Below, in pieces: positions 32,322 through 42,066 of a stretch of 64,000 bases of DNA. Position 1 is the stretch's first letter. The number at the start of each line of letters is the position of its first letter. The translations under genes were made by a program, and so were the position numbers. The notes below the pieces were generated by a model. That model searched no databases. It was not told the DNA's origin and saw only the letters and a program-made list of their open reading frames with translations. The DNA comes from SHZI01 sp031395645 (lineage in GTDB: Bacteria > Pseudomonadota > Gammaproteobacteria > Steroidobacterales > GCA-2729495). The DNA lies in contig JANNJM010000078.1 of NCBI GenBank assembly GCA_031395645.1, forward strand, positions 25,259 through 89,258. Reading direction: 5' to 3'.

Positions 32322-34511
32322 CTAACGCAGGCGCCCGCCCCGCTGCCCACCACCCCGCTGCACAGGCCTGGCGCTTTGGCGCCTGACTCCGGACTGCCGT
32401 GCCCGTTGCGCCCGGTCGAGCTCGCCGCGATCGAAGCTGGATGGCGCCCGCGCCGGCCGGGGCTGGGGAGCCGTCGGCCTTGCGGCTTCCGGCCCCATCG
32501 GCCTGGCCGCGCTGGCCGGGCTCCGGTCTGGTTGCCAGGCGCCCTGGTCACGGGTTTCCCACGAGTCGCCGACCCGTCGCGCCACAGTGCCGTTCTTGTC
32601 CGCGTAAACATCGTTCTGCCGGCCGGTAGTGGGCTTTGCCTGGCGGAGGTTCGTTTGCGCGGTCGAGCGATCCACAGTGCGGGCGCGATTTTCCGGCCGC
32701 TTGTAGATGCTGTCGTTGCCCACGCGATCGCCGCGGATACTGGTGTCCTTGTCGATGCGGTTCCTGATGTCGGCGCGATTCCCAACACTGATGTTGTTGC
32801 TAATATTGATGTTGCCGGTGTTGATGAAGACCGGGCCGCGATAGCCGCCGCCATACCAGCCACCGCAGCAGCCCCCGGGACGGTAGGCGCCGCCCCAGCC
32901 GCCGCCCCAGCTCACGCCCATGCTGAAGAAGCCATTACTCCAGCTGACGCCGTAGTTCCAGCCTGTCCACGGGTTGTAGCCAACGTGGAGGCCCCAGGTC
33001 GGTGGGCGCGGGTAGTAGTAGCTGCCCCAGTACGGCGGGTAGTACCAGCCGGTGCCATAGACGGGCACGCCGTAATAGGGATATGACCACAGGTACCCCG
33101 GCGTGTAGCCCACGTACACCACCTGGGGCGTGGACTGATAAACGTGCACGTAGGTCGTGTTGTAAACGGGCGAGGTGGGCGGAATTTTCTGGATCTCGCC
33201 CTCCGGGATCTGGTCCGCGACGGCCCATGGCCCCGCGGCAGCCGCCGAGGTAAACCACACACCGTTATCCACCGCGTAGTAACGCCCGTCGACCTGAAGA
33301 ACCTGGGTCCCGGTGTTAACGGCATAGGACACCGCCGTGCCCGGGATCTTCTCGAACTTCGGCGCACCGTCGTATTGCACCTCGAGCCTGGCGTCGCTGC
33401 GACTAATGGCGGCCGTCTGCGGGATCTGCGCGTCCAGCACGGCCTCGTTGGCTTCCTCGGTGCCGGCAACCGACGCCCGCAGTCCGCCGAGATCCGAGGC
33501 CGGCGGGATGTCCGAAAAGCTGGCCGGCAGCTTGTCCGCCCGGACGAAGGTCCAGGGTCCGGTCGCCGATGCGGCGCGGAACCAGCGGCCCGACAGCAGG
33601 AGGTACATGTCGCTGGCAGTCGGCTCGCGCACCCACGGCGTTTCCGTGTTGGCGACGTAAAGCAGCTTGCCACCGGAGAGGCTCTTCCAGTTTGGCTTGC
33701 CGTCAGTGACGATCAGCTCGGTGGGTTCGGTCGCCACGACGATGGCCGGAATCTTCGTCGGCGCCGGCTCGCTGCTGTCGGGAGGCGGCAACATTTTAAC
33801 CAGGTCCGCCGGTGGCGACGTCGTTTGTGCCCACGGGCCGAGCGGGTCCCTGGCCTGGTACCAGAGGGTGCCGCTGCTGAGATAGAGTGACTTGCTCTTT
33901 GTGCTGCGCACCACCACAAACGGCGTATTGAGCGCGCGCTCGTAGTCACTGTTCTCGACGGGAGAGAACCGGGGCTTGCCGTCATAAAGCAGGAGCACCG
34001 CAAGCTGCTCGCTGAACACAATCTTCGGCGGGTCCGTCTTCAGTGCCGCGAGGCTCTTTTCCTCCTGCGCTGCTGTGGCCAGGCTGGCGGACAGCTGGTC
34101 CCTGGAAATCTCGAAGCGGGCCTCAAGCACGGCATCCTCGACGATCCGGGTGAACCGCTGTTCTTCGGTGTCCTTCGAATCCGGCCAGCGCACCTCCGTG
34201 ACCTTCACGCTGCGAACCGTGGCGACATCGCCGTCCCCGTCGGTATCGACGATGGCCGTGAACCAGAACGCGCCGAAAACCGGTTCCTTCCTGCTTTTCA
34301 ACTCCAGCGACATCGCGGCACGGCCCGTCAGCACGTTGCCCTTGAGGCTCTCGGGCTGCGGCTGGTAGACGACGATCGTGCCTTCCGGAGCAGTGACTTC
34401 CTGGGGCCATACCAGTGCCTCGGCAGCAAGCGACCAGGCCGTCGCAGCCGCGAACAACACGGCCCGGGTGACCGAAGGCCATGGACTGGGAATTCGGGAT
34501 TTCCGGTTCAT
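32322..34511 (-). CDS. Large secreted Tyr/Trp/Gly-rich protein (paralogue A)
   Basis: 729 residues: leader ending AAEAL (about 33), several repeats of a beta-type unit around WFTSAAAAGPWAVAD and WFRAASATGPWTFVR, a region of about 100 residues dominated by Tyr, Trp, Pro and Gly (YVGYTPGYLWSYPYYGVPVY, GTGWYYPPYWGSYYY) and a basic, Gln/Arg-rich tail. Such proteins are often mislabelled carbohydrate-binding family V/XII; no enzymatic motif is seen. A paralogue with the same order of parts is at 52765-55182. The ATG after a GTG was chosen. Probably periplasmic or surface-attached. Confidence 0.8.
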   Translation of the reverse strand: MNRKSRIPSPWPSVTRAVLFAAATAWSLAAEALVWPQEVTAPEGTIVVYQPQPESLKGNVLTGRAAMSLELKSRKEPVFGAFWFTAIVDTDGDGDVATVRSVKVTEVRWPDSKDTEEQRFTRIVEDAVLEARFEISRDQLSASLATAAQEEKSLAALKTDPPKIVFSEQLAVLLLYDGKPRFSPVENSDYERALNTPFVVVRSTKSKSLYLSSGTLWYQARDPLGPWAQTTSPPADLVKMLPPPDSSEPAPTKIPAIVVATEPTELIVTDGKPNWKSLSGGKLLYVANTETPWVREPTASDMYLLLSGRWFRAASATGPWTFVRADKLPASFSDIPPASDLGGLRASVAGTEEANEAVLDAQIPQTAAISRSDARLEVQYDGAPKFEKIPGTAVSYAVNTGTQVLQVDGRYYAVDNGVWFTSAAAAGPWAVADQIPEGEIQKIPPTSPVYNTTYVHVYQSTPQVVYVGYTPGYLWSYPYYGVPVYGTGWYYPPYWGSYYYPRPPTWGLHVGYNPWTGWNYGVSWSNGFFSMGVSWGGGWGGAYRPGGCCGGWYGGGYRGPVFINTGNINISNNISVGNRADIRNRIDKDTSIRGDRVGNDSIYKRPENRARTVDRSTAQTNLRQAKPTTGRQNDVYADKNGTVARRVGDSWETRDQGAWQPDRSPASAARPMGPEAARPTAPQPRPARAPSSFDRGELDRAQRARQSGVRRQSARPVQRGGGQRGGRLR

Positions 34512-34624
34512 CACTCTTTACATCCTGGGGGGACGTGCATTCTATGCCAGACCGGCGATCGCGAAGGAACTGCAGATGGCCTAGACTAGCCCGGCATCTG
34601 AACCATACAGAACAGGAGTCCCTG

Positions 34625-35281
34625 GTGAATCGCAAAGCTGTCGCCGGTCTGGCGCTCGTCCTGCTGGCTGCTGGCTACCTGGGTGGCTGCACGCGGCCCG
34701 TGGTCGTCGACGGCGCCTTCAGCGAGGGCGTTGCCCGCAGCGGCGGCTTCGCCAACCTTCTGGTCGTGGGCGTGAGCCCGGACGTCAACCAGCGCTGTGC
34801 TTTCGAGTATTCGATGACCGCGAACCTCCGGAGTGACTCCGTAAAGGCCACGGCAAGCTGCGCGCTGATGAGTACCAAGGAGCCAATCACGCGCCAGGCA
34901 ATTGAGCAGGTCGTCGCGACGCTCGGGGCCGACGCGGTCCTCGCTACGAGCCTGGTCGACTACAGCGCCGTGGCCAGGGAAGGCGGCTCGGCGGACGCCC
35001 GCGGCGGTGGCTACTACAAGGCCACCGATATCGGCTATGCGAACGGTTACTGGGGTGCCTACGGCGTGCCCGTGGTGTATGCCGAGTTCCAGACGGCGCC
35101 GTCCGTCTTTTCGATCAGTGGCACCGCCCGCATCTCGAGCAGACTGTTCGAGACCCGGGGCGCCACGCTCGTCTATAGCCTGGACACGAAGGCGAAGAAC
35201 CTGCAGTCCCGCGAAATGGCGCTCGCCGGGATCACCCCGGCAATCGCGGATCAACTGCGCCGCGACGGGTTACTTCGCTAG
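34625..35281 (+). CDS. Predicted lipoprotein, unknown function
   Basis: 218 residues. Leader ends in the lipobox LGG-C (Cys22). The mature protein contains GGFANLLVVGVSPDVNQRCAFE and ATLGADAVLATSLVD, the alternation expected of a small alpha/beta domain, followed by a Gly/Tyr-rich loop and strands. The pattern resembles lipoproteins adjacent to DUF4136 proteins, but I do not recognise a named family. GTG start preceded by AGGAG. The gene directly after it, in the same frame, is the broken molybdoenzyme. Confidence 0.72.
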   Translation: MNRKAVAGLALVLLAAGYLGGCTRPVVVDGAFSEGVARSGGFANLLVVGVSPDVNQRCAFEYSMTANLRSDSVKATASCALMSTKEPITRQAIEQVVATLGADAVLATSLVDYSAVAREGGSADARGGGYYKATDIGYANGYWGAYGVPVVYAEFQTAPSVFSISGTARISSRLFETRGATLVYSLDTKAKNLQSREMALAGITPAIADQLRRDGLLR

Positions 35282-35296
35282 CGCGGCAGGCCCGCC

Positions 35297-37599
35297 ATCA
35301 ACACACCAGCCCCCGAATGGAAGAAGACCGCCTGCATCCTGTGCAGCATCAACTGCGGCATCGAGGTGCAGGTCGGCGGCGAGCACGGTCGCCATATCGT
35401 CAAGGTTCGCGGCGACGACGCGCACCCGGCTTCGCGGGGCTACGTGTGCGAGAAATCGCAACGCATGGATCACTACCAGAATGGCGCCGACCGGCTGACC
35501 TCGCCTTTGCGCCGCCGCCCGGACGGAAGTTACGAGGAAATTGGCTGGGACGTGGCGATACGCGAAATCGCGGACAAGTTCATGGCGATCAAGGCTGCGC
35601 ACGGCGGCGAGAGCATTCTCTATTATGGCGGCGGCGGTCAGGGCAACCACCTGGGCGGTACCTACGCCGACAGTTTCCTGAAGGCCGTTGGCAACCAGTT
35701 CCGCTCCAACGCGCTGGCGCAGGAGAAAACCGGAGAATTCTGGGTACAAGGCAAGATGCTCGGCACTGGCGTCCATGGTGATTTCGAGCACTGCGAGGTC
35801 GCCGTCTTCATCGGCAAGAATCCCTGGCAGTCGCACGGCTTTGCCCGCGCCCGCGTCGCGCTCCGCGCCATCCAGAAAGACCCGCAGCGCACGCTGATCG
35901 TCATCGATCCGCGCCGGAGCGAGACCGCCGAAATGGCGGACTATCACCTGGCGATCAAACCCGGCACCGATGCCTGGTGCCTCGCCGCGCTGCTGGGGAT
36001 CCTGGTGCAGGACGGCCTGGTGGCAAGAGCATGGATTGCGGAGCGCACCGCAGGCTTCGAGGCTTCGAGGCCATCGAGGCCACCCTCGCCAGCATCCCCG
36101 TGGCGCGCTACGCGGACATCTGCGGCATCACCCCGACCCTTCTGCGCGAAGTCGCGCGCCGTATCGCACAGGCCAGCAGCGTCTCGGTACTTGAGGACCT
36201 TGGTCTGCAGATGAACCTGCACTCGACGCTGGGCAGCTACCTGGAACGGCTGATCTGGCTCCTCACCGGCCACTACGGCCGACGTGGCACCAACAACGCG
36301 CCGGTACCGTTGTTCTCGCTTGCAAAAGCCAGCAAGGGTGACGCCAGCACCAGCACGAAACGCGGCCCGCGCCAGGACCGTCGCAGCCCGGTGGCCAATG
36401 CCAAGATCATCATCGGCCTGATTCCCTGCAACGTAATCCCGGAGGAGATACTCACCGATCACCCCAGACGCTACCGCGCACTATTGGTCCAAAGCGGAAA
36501 CCCGGTGCACTCGCTGGCAGACAGCCAGCGCATGCGGGAGGCGATGCGCGCGCTGGAACTCTCCGTGGTGGTCGACGTGGCGATGACCGAGACGGCGCGC
36601 GAGGCGGACTACGTGTTGCCGGCTGCCAGCCAGTTCGAGAAGGCGGAAGCGACGTTCTTCAACCTGGAATTCCCACGCAATGTTTTCCACCTGCGCCAGC
36701 CGCTGTTTCCGCCGCTGCCCGGCACCCTGCCGGAGGCGGAGATTTACGCGCGCCTGATCGAGGCGATGGGCGAACTCTCAGAGCGGGACTACGCGCCGCT
36801 GCGGCGCGCTCTGCGCTTCGGTCGCACCGCATTTGCGCTGGCCTTTTTCCTGGCCGCCGCGCGCCGGCCCAGGACGATGAAATATGCGCCAGTGCTGCTC
36901 TATCGGACGATCGGGCAAACCCTGCCGGAGGGCATGGACTCGGCGGCCGCGCTCTGGGGCATTACCCAGCTCTATATTCGGGGCAATCGCAAGGCGGCGA
37001 CGCAGGCCGGCTTTGGCGGATTGACGCCGTTCGCTGGTGAAAAACTGTTCCGTGCGCTCCTCGACGGCGCCTCCGGCGTGGTCTACGCAGACAGCGACTA
37101 CGCCGAGAGCTGGCAGGCTGTGGGCCATCCCAACCACAGGATCAACCTGCACATCCCGGAACTGCTGCCGGAGCTTGCAAAGCTTGAACAGGGCCTAGCC
37201 GCGCGGAACCCGGACTACCCGTTGATACTCTCGGCCGGCGAACGCCGCAGCGACACGAGCAATACGGCGGTGCGCGACGCGGGTTGGCACAAGAAGGGCA
37301 CATTCGGCACGCTGCGGATCAGTCCGGGGGACGCGCAGGCAGCGGGCTGCGCTGACGGTGAAGAGGTGCGCCTGTCCACGCGCCGCGCGAGCATTGCCGT
37401 GGTCATCGAGATCACCGACACCCTGCAAGCCGGGCACATCTCACTGCCGAACGGCCAGGGCCTCGACTATCGCGACGCGACGGGCCGCATCGTGCGCCGG
37501 GGTGTGGCGCCGAACGAATTCACCGACAGCAGCCAGCGGGATTTTCTTGCCGGCACGCCATGGCACAAGCACGTGGCTGCGCGGCTGGAGAAGATTTAG
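35297..37599 (+). pseudogene. Molybdopterin oxidoreductase, disrupted
   Basis: Full-length relative of the formate-dehydrogenase/nitrate-reductase group (about 764 residues after repair). N-terminal 4Fe-4S site Cys-x2-Cys-x3-Cys (ACILCSINCG) with a later Cys in GYVCEK, molybdopterin domains with GGGGQGNHLGG and IVIDPRRSETAEMADYHL, and C-terminal domain with LSTRRASIAVVIEIT. Two lesions: no ATG, GTG or TTG lies between the previous stop and the first Cys (the frame opens ATC-AAC-ACA where Met would be expected), and GGCTTCGA is duplicated in tandem at 36053-36068, shifting the frame by +2. Removing 8 bp restores one frame to the end. Overlaps the convergent phosphoketolase by 4 bp. Confidence 0.88.
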
Positions 37600-39986
37600 C
37601 CTTCCCATCGCCAGTCGCGTATCTCCGGCAGGTCTTCACCGTGTTTCTCGATGTATGCCTTGTGCTCGAGCAGCCTGTCGCGCAGATGCTGTTTGGTGTG
37701 GGCGGCGCGTGAGCCCAGACTCGGGACGCGGTCGATCACATCACCTGCCAGATGGAAACGGTCGAGATCGTTCAGGACCGCCATGTCGAATGGGGTGGTG
37801 GTGGTGCCGTTTTCCTTGTAGCCGCGCACATGCAACTGCGCGTGATTGGTGCGGCGATAGGCCAGACGGTGAATCAGCCAGGGATAGCCGTGGAAGGCAA
37901 AGATGATCGGCTTGTCCCGGGTAAAGAGGTCGTCGAAGTCGTTGTCGGAGAGACCGTGAGGGTGGTCGCGCTCGGGCTGCAGGGTCATCAAATCCACAAT
38001 ATTGATCACGCGGACCCTGAGTTCCGGAAAATGGCGCCGCAATATTTTAACGGCCGCCAGCGTCTCCAGAGTGGGGACGTCACCGCAACAGGCCATGACG
38101 ACATCGGGATCCCCGCCTTCGTCATTGCTGGCCCATTCCCAGATACCGACCCCGGCGGTGCAGTGCCTGATGGCTGCTTCCATGTCCAGCCATTGCAGTT
38201 CAGGCTGCTTGCCCGCGACGATGACGTTGACGTAATTGTGGCTGCGCAGGCAATGGTCCGTCACGCACAGTAGTGTGTTGGCGTCGGGTGGAAAATAGAC
38301 CCGGACGACTTCAGCCTTCTTGTTGACGACCAGATCGACGAAGCCCGGATCCTGGTGGCTGAAGCCATTGTGATCCTGCCGCCACACGTGAGAAGACAAC
38401 AGATAGTTCAGCGAGGCAATGGGCCTTCGCCAGCGGATATCGCGGGTCACGTCCAGCCACTTCGCGTGCTGATTGAACATCGAATCCACAATGTGGATAA
38501 AGGCTTCATAGCATGAGAAGAAGCCATGTCGCCCGGTCAACAGATAGCCTTCGAGCCAGCCCTGGCACTGATGCTCGCTCAGCATCTCCATGACCCGGCC
38601 ATCGGGCGCGACGTGCTCATCGCCGGGAAGAATTTCTGCTGTCGAACACCGGTCTGTCACCTCGAACAGTGCGCCCCAGCGATTCGACGCCGTTTCGTCC
38701 GGGCTGAAGATCCGGAAGTTGCGTGCCTCGCCGTTGAGCTTCATCACGTCGCGCATGAACGCACCCTGGGCGCGGGTCGCTTCAGCTACGACCTCGCCGG
38801 GTTTCGCGACCTTGATTCCGTGGTCACGGAAGTCGGGCATTTTCAGATCGCGCAGCAGCATGCCGCCGTTGGCATGGGGATTTGCGCCCATACGCCGCTC
38901 GCCCGTTGGCGCCAGTTCGGCCAGTTCAGGTACAAGCCGGCCGTGGTCATCAAACAGCTCTTCGGGCCGGTAGCTCTTCAGCCACTGCTCGAGGATCCTG
39001 AGATGCGTGGGCTCCCTGGCGAACTGGGTCACCGGTACCTGATGAGCTCGAAACGTTCCTTCAATGGCATGGCCATCGACTGATGCGGGGCCGGTCCAGC
39101 CCTTGGGGGAGCGCAGGATGATCATGGGCCAGCGCGGGCGCTTGCCAAAGCCATTGGCGCGAGCGTCACGCTGGATACCCTGAATCTCCGCGATCGCCTT
39201 GTCGAGGGTCGCGGCCATCGACTGATGCATCAGCTCGGGGTCGTCGCCCTCAACCACATACGGCGTGTAGCCGTAGCCGCGGAACAGCGCGTCCAGTTCC
39301 TCCCGGGGAATGCGCGCCAGAACGGTGGGGCCGGCGATCTTGTGGCCGTTCAGGTGCAGGATGGGCAGCACGGCTCCGTCATGCACCGGATTGAGAAATT
39401 TGTTGGAGTGCCAACTGGTGGCCATCGGTCCGGTTTCTGCCTCGCCATCGCCCACCACGCAGGCCACCAGGAGTCCGGGATTGTCGAATGCGGCGCCATA
39501 GGCGTGCGACAGGGCATAGCCGAGTTCGCCGCCTTCGTGGATGGAGCCCGGGGTTTCCGGTGCGACGTGGCTGGGGATACCGCCAGGAAAGGAAAACTGG
39601 GTGAACAGCTTCTTCAACCCGGGTTCATCCTGCGAAATATTCGGATAAACCTCGCTGTAAGTGCCCTCCAGATACGTATTGGCTACCAGGCCCGGCCCGC
39701 CATGTCCGGGGCCAGTGACATTGAGGATGCTCAAGTCATATTGCCGGATGATCCGGTTGAGGTGCACGTAAATAAAATTCAGGCCCGGCGTGGTGCCCCA
39801 GTGCCCGAGCAGGCGCGGTTTGACGTGCTCCAGCTTCAGGGGTTGCCTGAGCAGTGGATTGTCATACAGGTAGATCTGGCCAACCGACAGGTAGTTGGCG
39901 GCCCGCCAATAGGCATTCATTCTGCGCAAGAGATCAGCCGACAACGGCGTGTCTGTGCGCTCGGGCGTGTTGTTCTTGCTGGCCAT
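37596..39986 (-). CDS. xfp: Phosphoketolase
   Basis: About 796 residues, the usual size of phosphoketolases. The ThDP-binding motif GDGEAETGP and the preceding HEGGELGYALSHAYGAAFDNP are family-specific, and the Xfp-typical HLNGHKIAGPT and GPGHGGPG segments are present. Phosphoketolase splits xylulose-5-phosphate and/or fructose-6-phosphate with phosphate to give acetyl-phosphate plus glyceraldehyde-3-phosphate or erythrose-4-phosphate, providing ATP without decarboxylation. The ATG giving MASKNNTP was taken over a TTG four codons upstream. It heads a group of energy-stress genes on both strands. Confidence 0.94.
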   Translation of the reverse strand: MASKNNTPERTDTPLSADLLRRMNAYWRAANYLSVGQIYLYDNPLLRQPLKLEHVKPRLLGHWGTTPGLNFIYVHLNRIIRQYDLSILNVTGPGHGGPGLVANTYLEGTYSEVYPNISQDEPGLKKLFTQFSFPGGIPSHVAPETPGSIHEGGELGYALSHAYGAAFDNPGLLVACVVGDGEAETGPMATSWHSNKFLNPVHDGAVLPILHLNGHKIAGPTVLARIPREELDALFRGYGYTPYVVEGDDPELMHQSMAATLDKAIAEIQGIQRDARANGFGKRPRWPMIILRSPKGWTGPASVDGHAIEGTFRAHQVPVTQFAREPTHLRILEQWLKSYRPEELFDDHGRLVPELAELAPTGERRMGANPHANGGMLLRDLKMPDFRDHGIKVAKPGEVVAEATRAQGAFMRDVMKLNGEARNFRIFSPDETASNRWGALFEVTDRCSTAEILPGDEHVAPDGRVMEMLSEHQCQGWLEGYLLTGRHGFFSCYEAFIHIVDSMFNQHAKWLDVTRDIRWRRPIASLNYLLSSHVWRQDHNGFSHQDPGFVDLVVNKKAEVVRVYFPPDANTLLCVTDHCLRSHNYVNVIVAGKQPELQWLDMEAAIRHCTAGVGIWEWASNDEGGDPDVVMACCGDVPTLETLAAVKILRRHFPELRVRVINIVDLMTLQPERDHPHGLSDNDFDDLFTRDKPIIFAFHGYPWLIHRLAYRRTNHAQLHVRGYKENGTTTTPFDMAVLNDLDRFHLAGDVIDRVPSLGSRAAHTKQHLRDRLLEHKAYIEKHGEDLPEIRDWRWEG

Positions 39987-40026
39987 GCTGGCGTTCAACT
40001 TGCGTCTGGATTCTTATACTACGCCG

Positions 40027-40521
40027 CTAGCTGAGTTCTGGCTCCTTCGCCGCCAGGCCCTGCTCGTAACGCGAGTACACGATCACCGGGATCTGCAGTG
40101 ACCCGAGGTGCTTTGCCAGCAGCGGCTGCACCGCCGACCATTCAAGCCCACCAACGCCCGTCGCCAGACGCGGCAAGGCGAGGCTGCTGATCTTCTCGGC
40201 CAGGACCACGCCATGGAGCGCACGCAGGGCGTGGCCCACGTGCTGCAACGTTGCGCGTCCCGGGTGACCACCGGCTGACTTCGGCGGATCCTGCGTAAAG
40301 AGGTTCACGATTCGCCGGCCGTCGGCGCCTGCCCAGGTCCACAGGCCGCCGGCCTCGGCCTTCTGCGTCTTGCAGTAGTGACGAAAATCCTGGTACATCG
40401 CAGGCCACTGCTCGCGCAGACTGAGTGCCAGACCCTGGCCAAAGTTGTCGTTCGGGCTGACGCCGTGGACGATTGCCGCCGCCCGACTCAAGAGAATATC
40501 GCCCGCTACTTCATACAGCAC
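40027..40521 (-). CDS. Macro-domain protein
   Basis: 164 residues with macro (ADP-ribose-binding) domain features: AAAIVHGVSPNDNFGQGLA near the N-terminus (the ligand-loop Asn and Gly), HALRALHGVVLAEKISSLALP and PRLATGVGGLEW, which forms the second phosphate loop. Proteins of this type bind or hydrolyse ADP-ribose derivatives; this divergent member may be a deacylase or binder. GTG start. It lies between phosphoketolase and the MBL-fold gene, where a role in NAD or nucleotide stress is plausible but unproven. Confidence 0.82.
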   Translation of the reverse strand: MLYEVAGDILLSRAAAIVHGVSPNDNFGQGLALSLREQWPAMYQDFRHYCKTQKAEAGGLWTWAGADGRRIVNLFTQDPPKSAGGHPGRATLQHVGHALRALHGVVLAEKISSLALPRLATGVGGLEWSAVQPLLAKHLGSLQIPVIVYSRYEQGLAAKEPELS

Positions 40522-40664
40522 TGCATAGCCTCCGGCCTGATGCCCAACCAGACTGGATCAAAGCACGCCACGCAGGCCGGGCGATATCGTGGGAAGTACC
40601 CACTCACCCCTTTCCTGACCGGCCACGTTAAGCTGGTGTTGCCCCAGAGCGGAGCCACAGCAGC

Positions 40665-42059
40665 ATGGCAAATCCCTTCGAACTCGAGTTCTATGGCGCC
40701 ACCCGGGAGGTCACGGGGTCCTGCCACATCCTGCGGATCGGGGACCGGCAGCTTCTGCTGGAGTGCGGTCTCATCCAGGGTGGCCGGCAGAGGGACGCGC
40801 GCAACCGGGAGCCGTTTCCCTTCGCTGCTGCAAAGATCGACGCCGTTGTGCTGTCCCATGCCCACATCGATCATTCCGGGCGCCTGCCGTTGCTTATCCA
40901 TCGCGGCTACGGAGGGCCGATCTACGTCCAGGAAACCACGGCCCGGTTCTGCGACCTCATGCTCAAGGACAGCGCTCGTCTCGCCGAGGGCGACGCGGAA
41001 CGCGAGAACCGCAAGCGGGAGCGCAGCGACCGGGCGCTGGTCAAACCGCTGTATACGATCGGCGAGGTCGAGCAGACGCTGCGCCAGTTCGTCACCCTGC
41101 CCTACCTGGAGCGGCGGGAAATCCTGCCCGGCATCTCCATACGATACGTGGATGCGGGGCATATCCTGGGTTCCGCCAGCGTGGAAGTGTGGCTGAAGCA
41201 CGGTGGCGTGGAGCGCAAGCTGACCTTCAGCGGCGACCTTGGCCAGTACGGCACGCCGATCCTCAAGGATCCGGCGCGGAATACCGAGGCTGACCTGGTG
41301 CTGATGGAAAGTACCTACGGCAACCGCCTGCACCGCGACCGGACGGCCACGGTCAGCGAGATGGCTGCCATCATTCAGGGCGCTGATCACCGGCGGGGCA
41401 ACGTGCTCATCCCGGCATTTGCGGTCGGCCGCACCCAGGAGATCCTGCACCTCTTCGCCACGCACTACGAGGAGTGGCATCTGTCCCGGTGGAAAGTCTT
41501 TCTCGACAGCCCCATGGCCATCCGCACTTCCCAGATCTACTGGGATACCCCTGAACTGCAGGACGCCGGCAGCATGCCGCCCCTGCCAAACCTGGTGCTT
41601 TCCGAGTCAGCGGAAGACTCCCAGCACATCAACAGGCTTTCCGGCGGCGCCATCATCATTGCCGGCAGTGGCATGTGCGAGGGCGGGCGCATCGTGCACC
41701 ACCTCAAGCACAACCTGTGGCGGCAGGAATGCGACGTGATCATCGTGGGCTACCAGGCCAACGGCACGCTGGGCCGGCAGCTCGTGGACGGCAGCCCTAC
41801 AGTGCGGATTCACCAGGAAAACATTCGCGTACGCGCCCGTATCCATACCATCGGCGGCCTGTCCGCCCACGGCGACCAGGACGACCTGGCGCGCTGGTAC
41901 GGCAGCTTCGCGCCGAAGCCGCCTGTCTATCTGGTGCATGGCGAACCCGATGCCGCGGAAGGTCTCGCCGCGCGGTTGCGCAACGACGGCGCTCCCCGGG
42001 CAGTCGTTGCCGAACGTGGCATGCGCATCGACCTGCTGACACTGCAAGTGATCGCATGA
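40665..42059 (+). CDS. MBL-fold hydrolase with RNA-specificity (beta-CASP) domain
   Basis: 464 residues. Metallo-beta-lactamase core with LSHAHIDHSGRLP (two-zinc motif) and the later histidine in YVDAGHILGSAS, a beta-CASP cap with IPAFAVGRTQEILHLF, and the RNA-metabolising C-terminal element IHTIGGLSAHGDQDDL and PVYLVHGEP. This is the CPSF73/RNase-J-like family found in many proteobacteria (YPO-type), implied in RNA 3'-end processing or decay. It begins an operon with the P-type ATPase 7 nt downstream. The conserved combination with phosphoketolase and stress protein suggests action under energy limitation. Confidence 0.9.
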   Translation: MANPFELEFYGATREVTGSCHILRIGDRQLLLECGLIQGGRQRDARNREPFPFAAAKIDAVVLSHAHIDHSGRLPLLIHRGYGGPIYVQETTARFCDLMLKDSARLAEGDAERENRKRERSDRALVKPLYTIGEVEQTLRQFVTLPYLERREILPGISIRYVDAGHILGSASVEVWLKHGGVERKLTFSGDLGQYGTPILKDPARNTEADLVLMESTYGNRLHRDRTATVSEMAAIIQGADHRRGNVLIPAFAVGRTQEILHLFATHYEEWHLSRWKVFLDSPMAIRTSQIYWDTPELQDAGSMPPLPNLVLSESAEDSQHINRLSGGAIIIAGSGMCEGGRIVHHLKHNLWRQECDVIIVGYQANGTLGRQLVDGSPTVRIHQENIRVRARIHTIGGLSAHGDQDDLARWYGSFAPKPPVYLVHGEPDAAEGLAARLRNDGAPRAVVAERGMRIDLLTLQVIA

Positions 42060-42066
42060 CCAGCCG

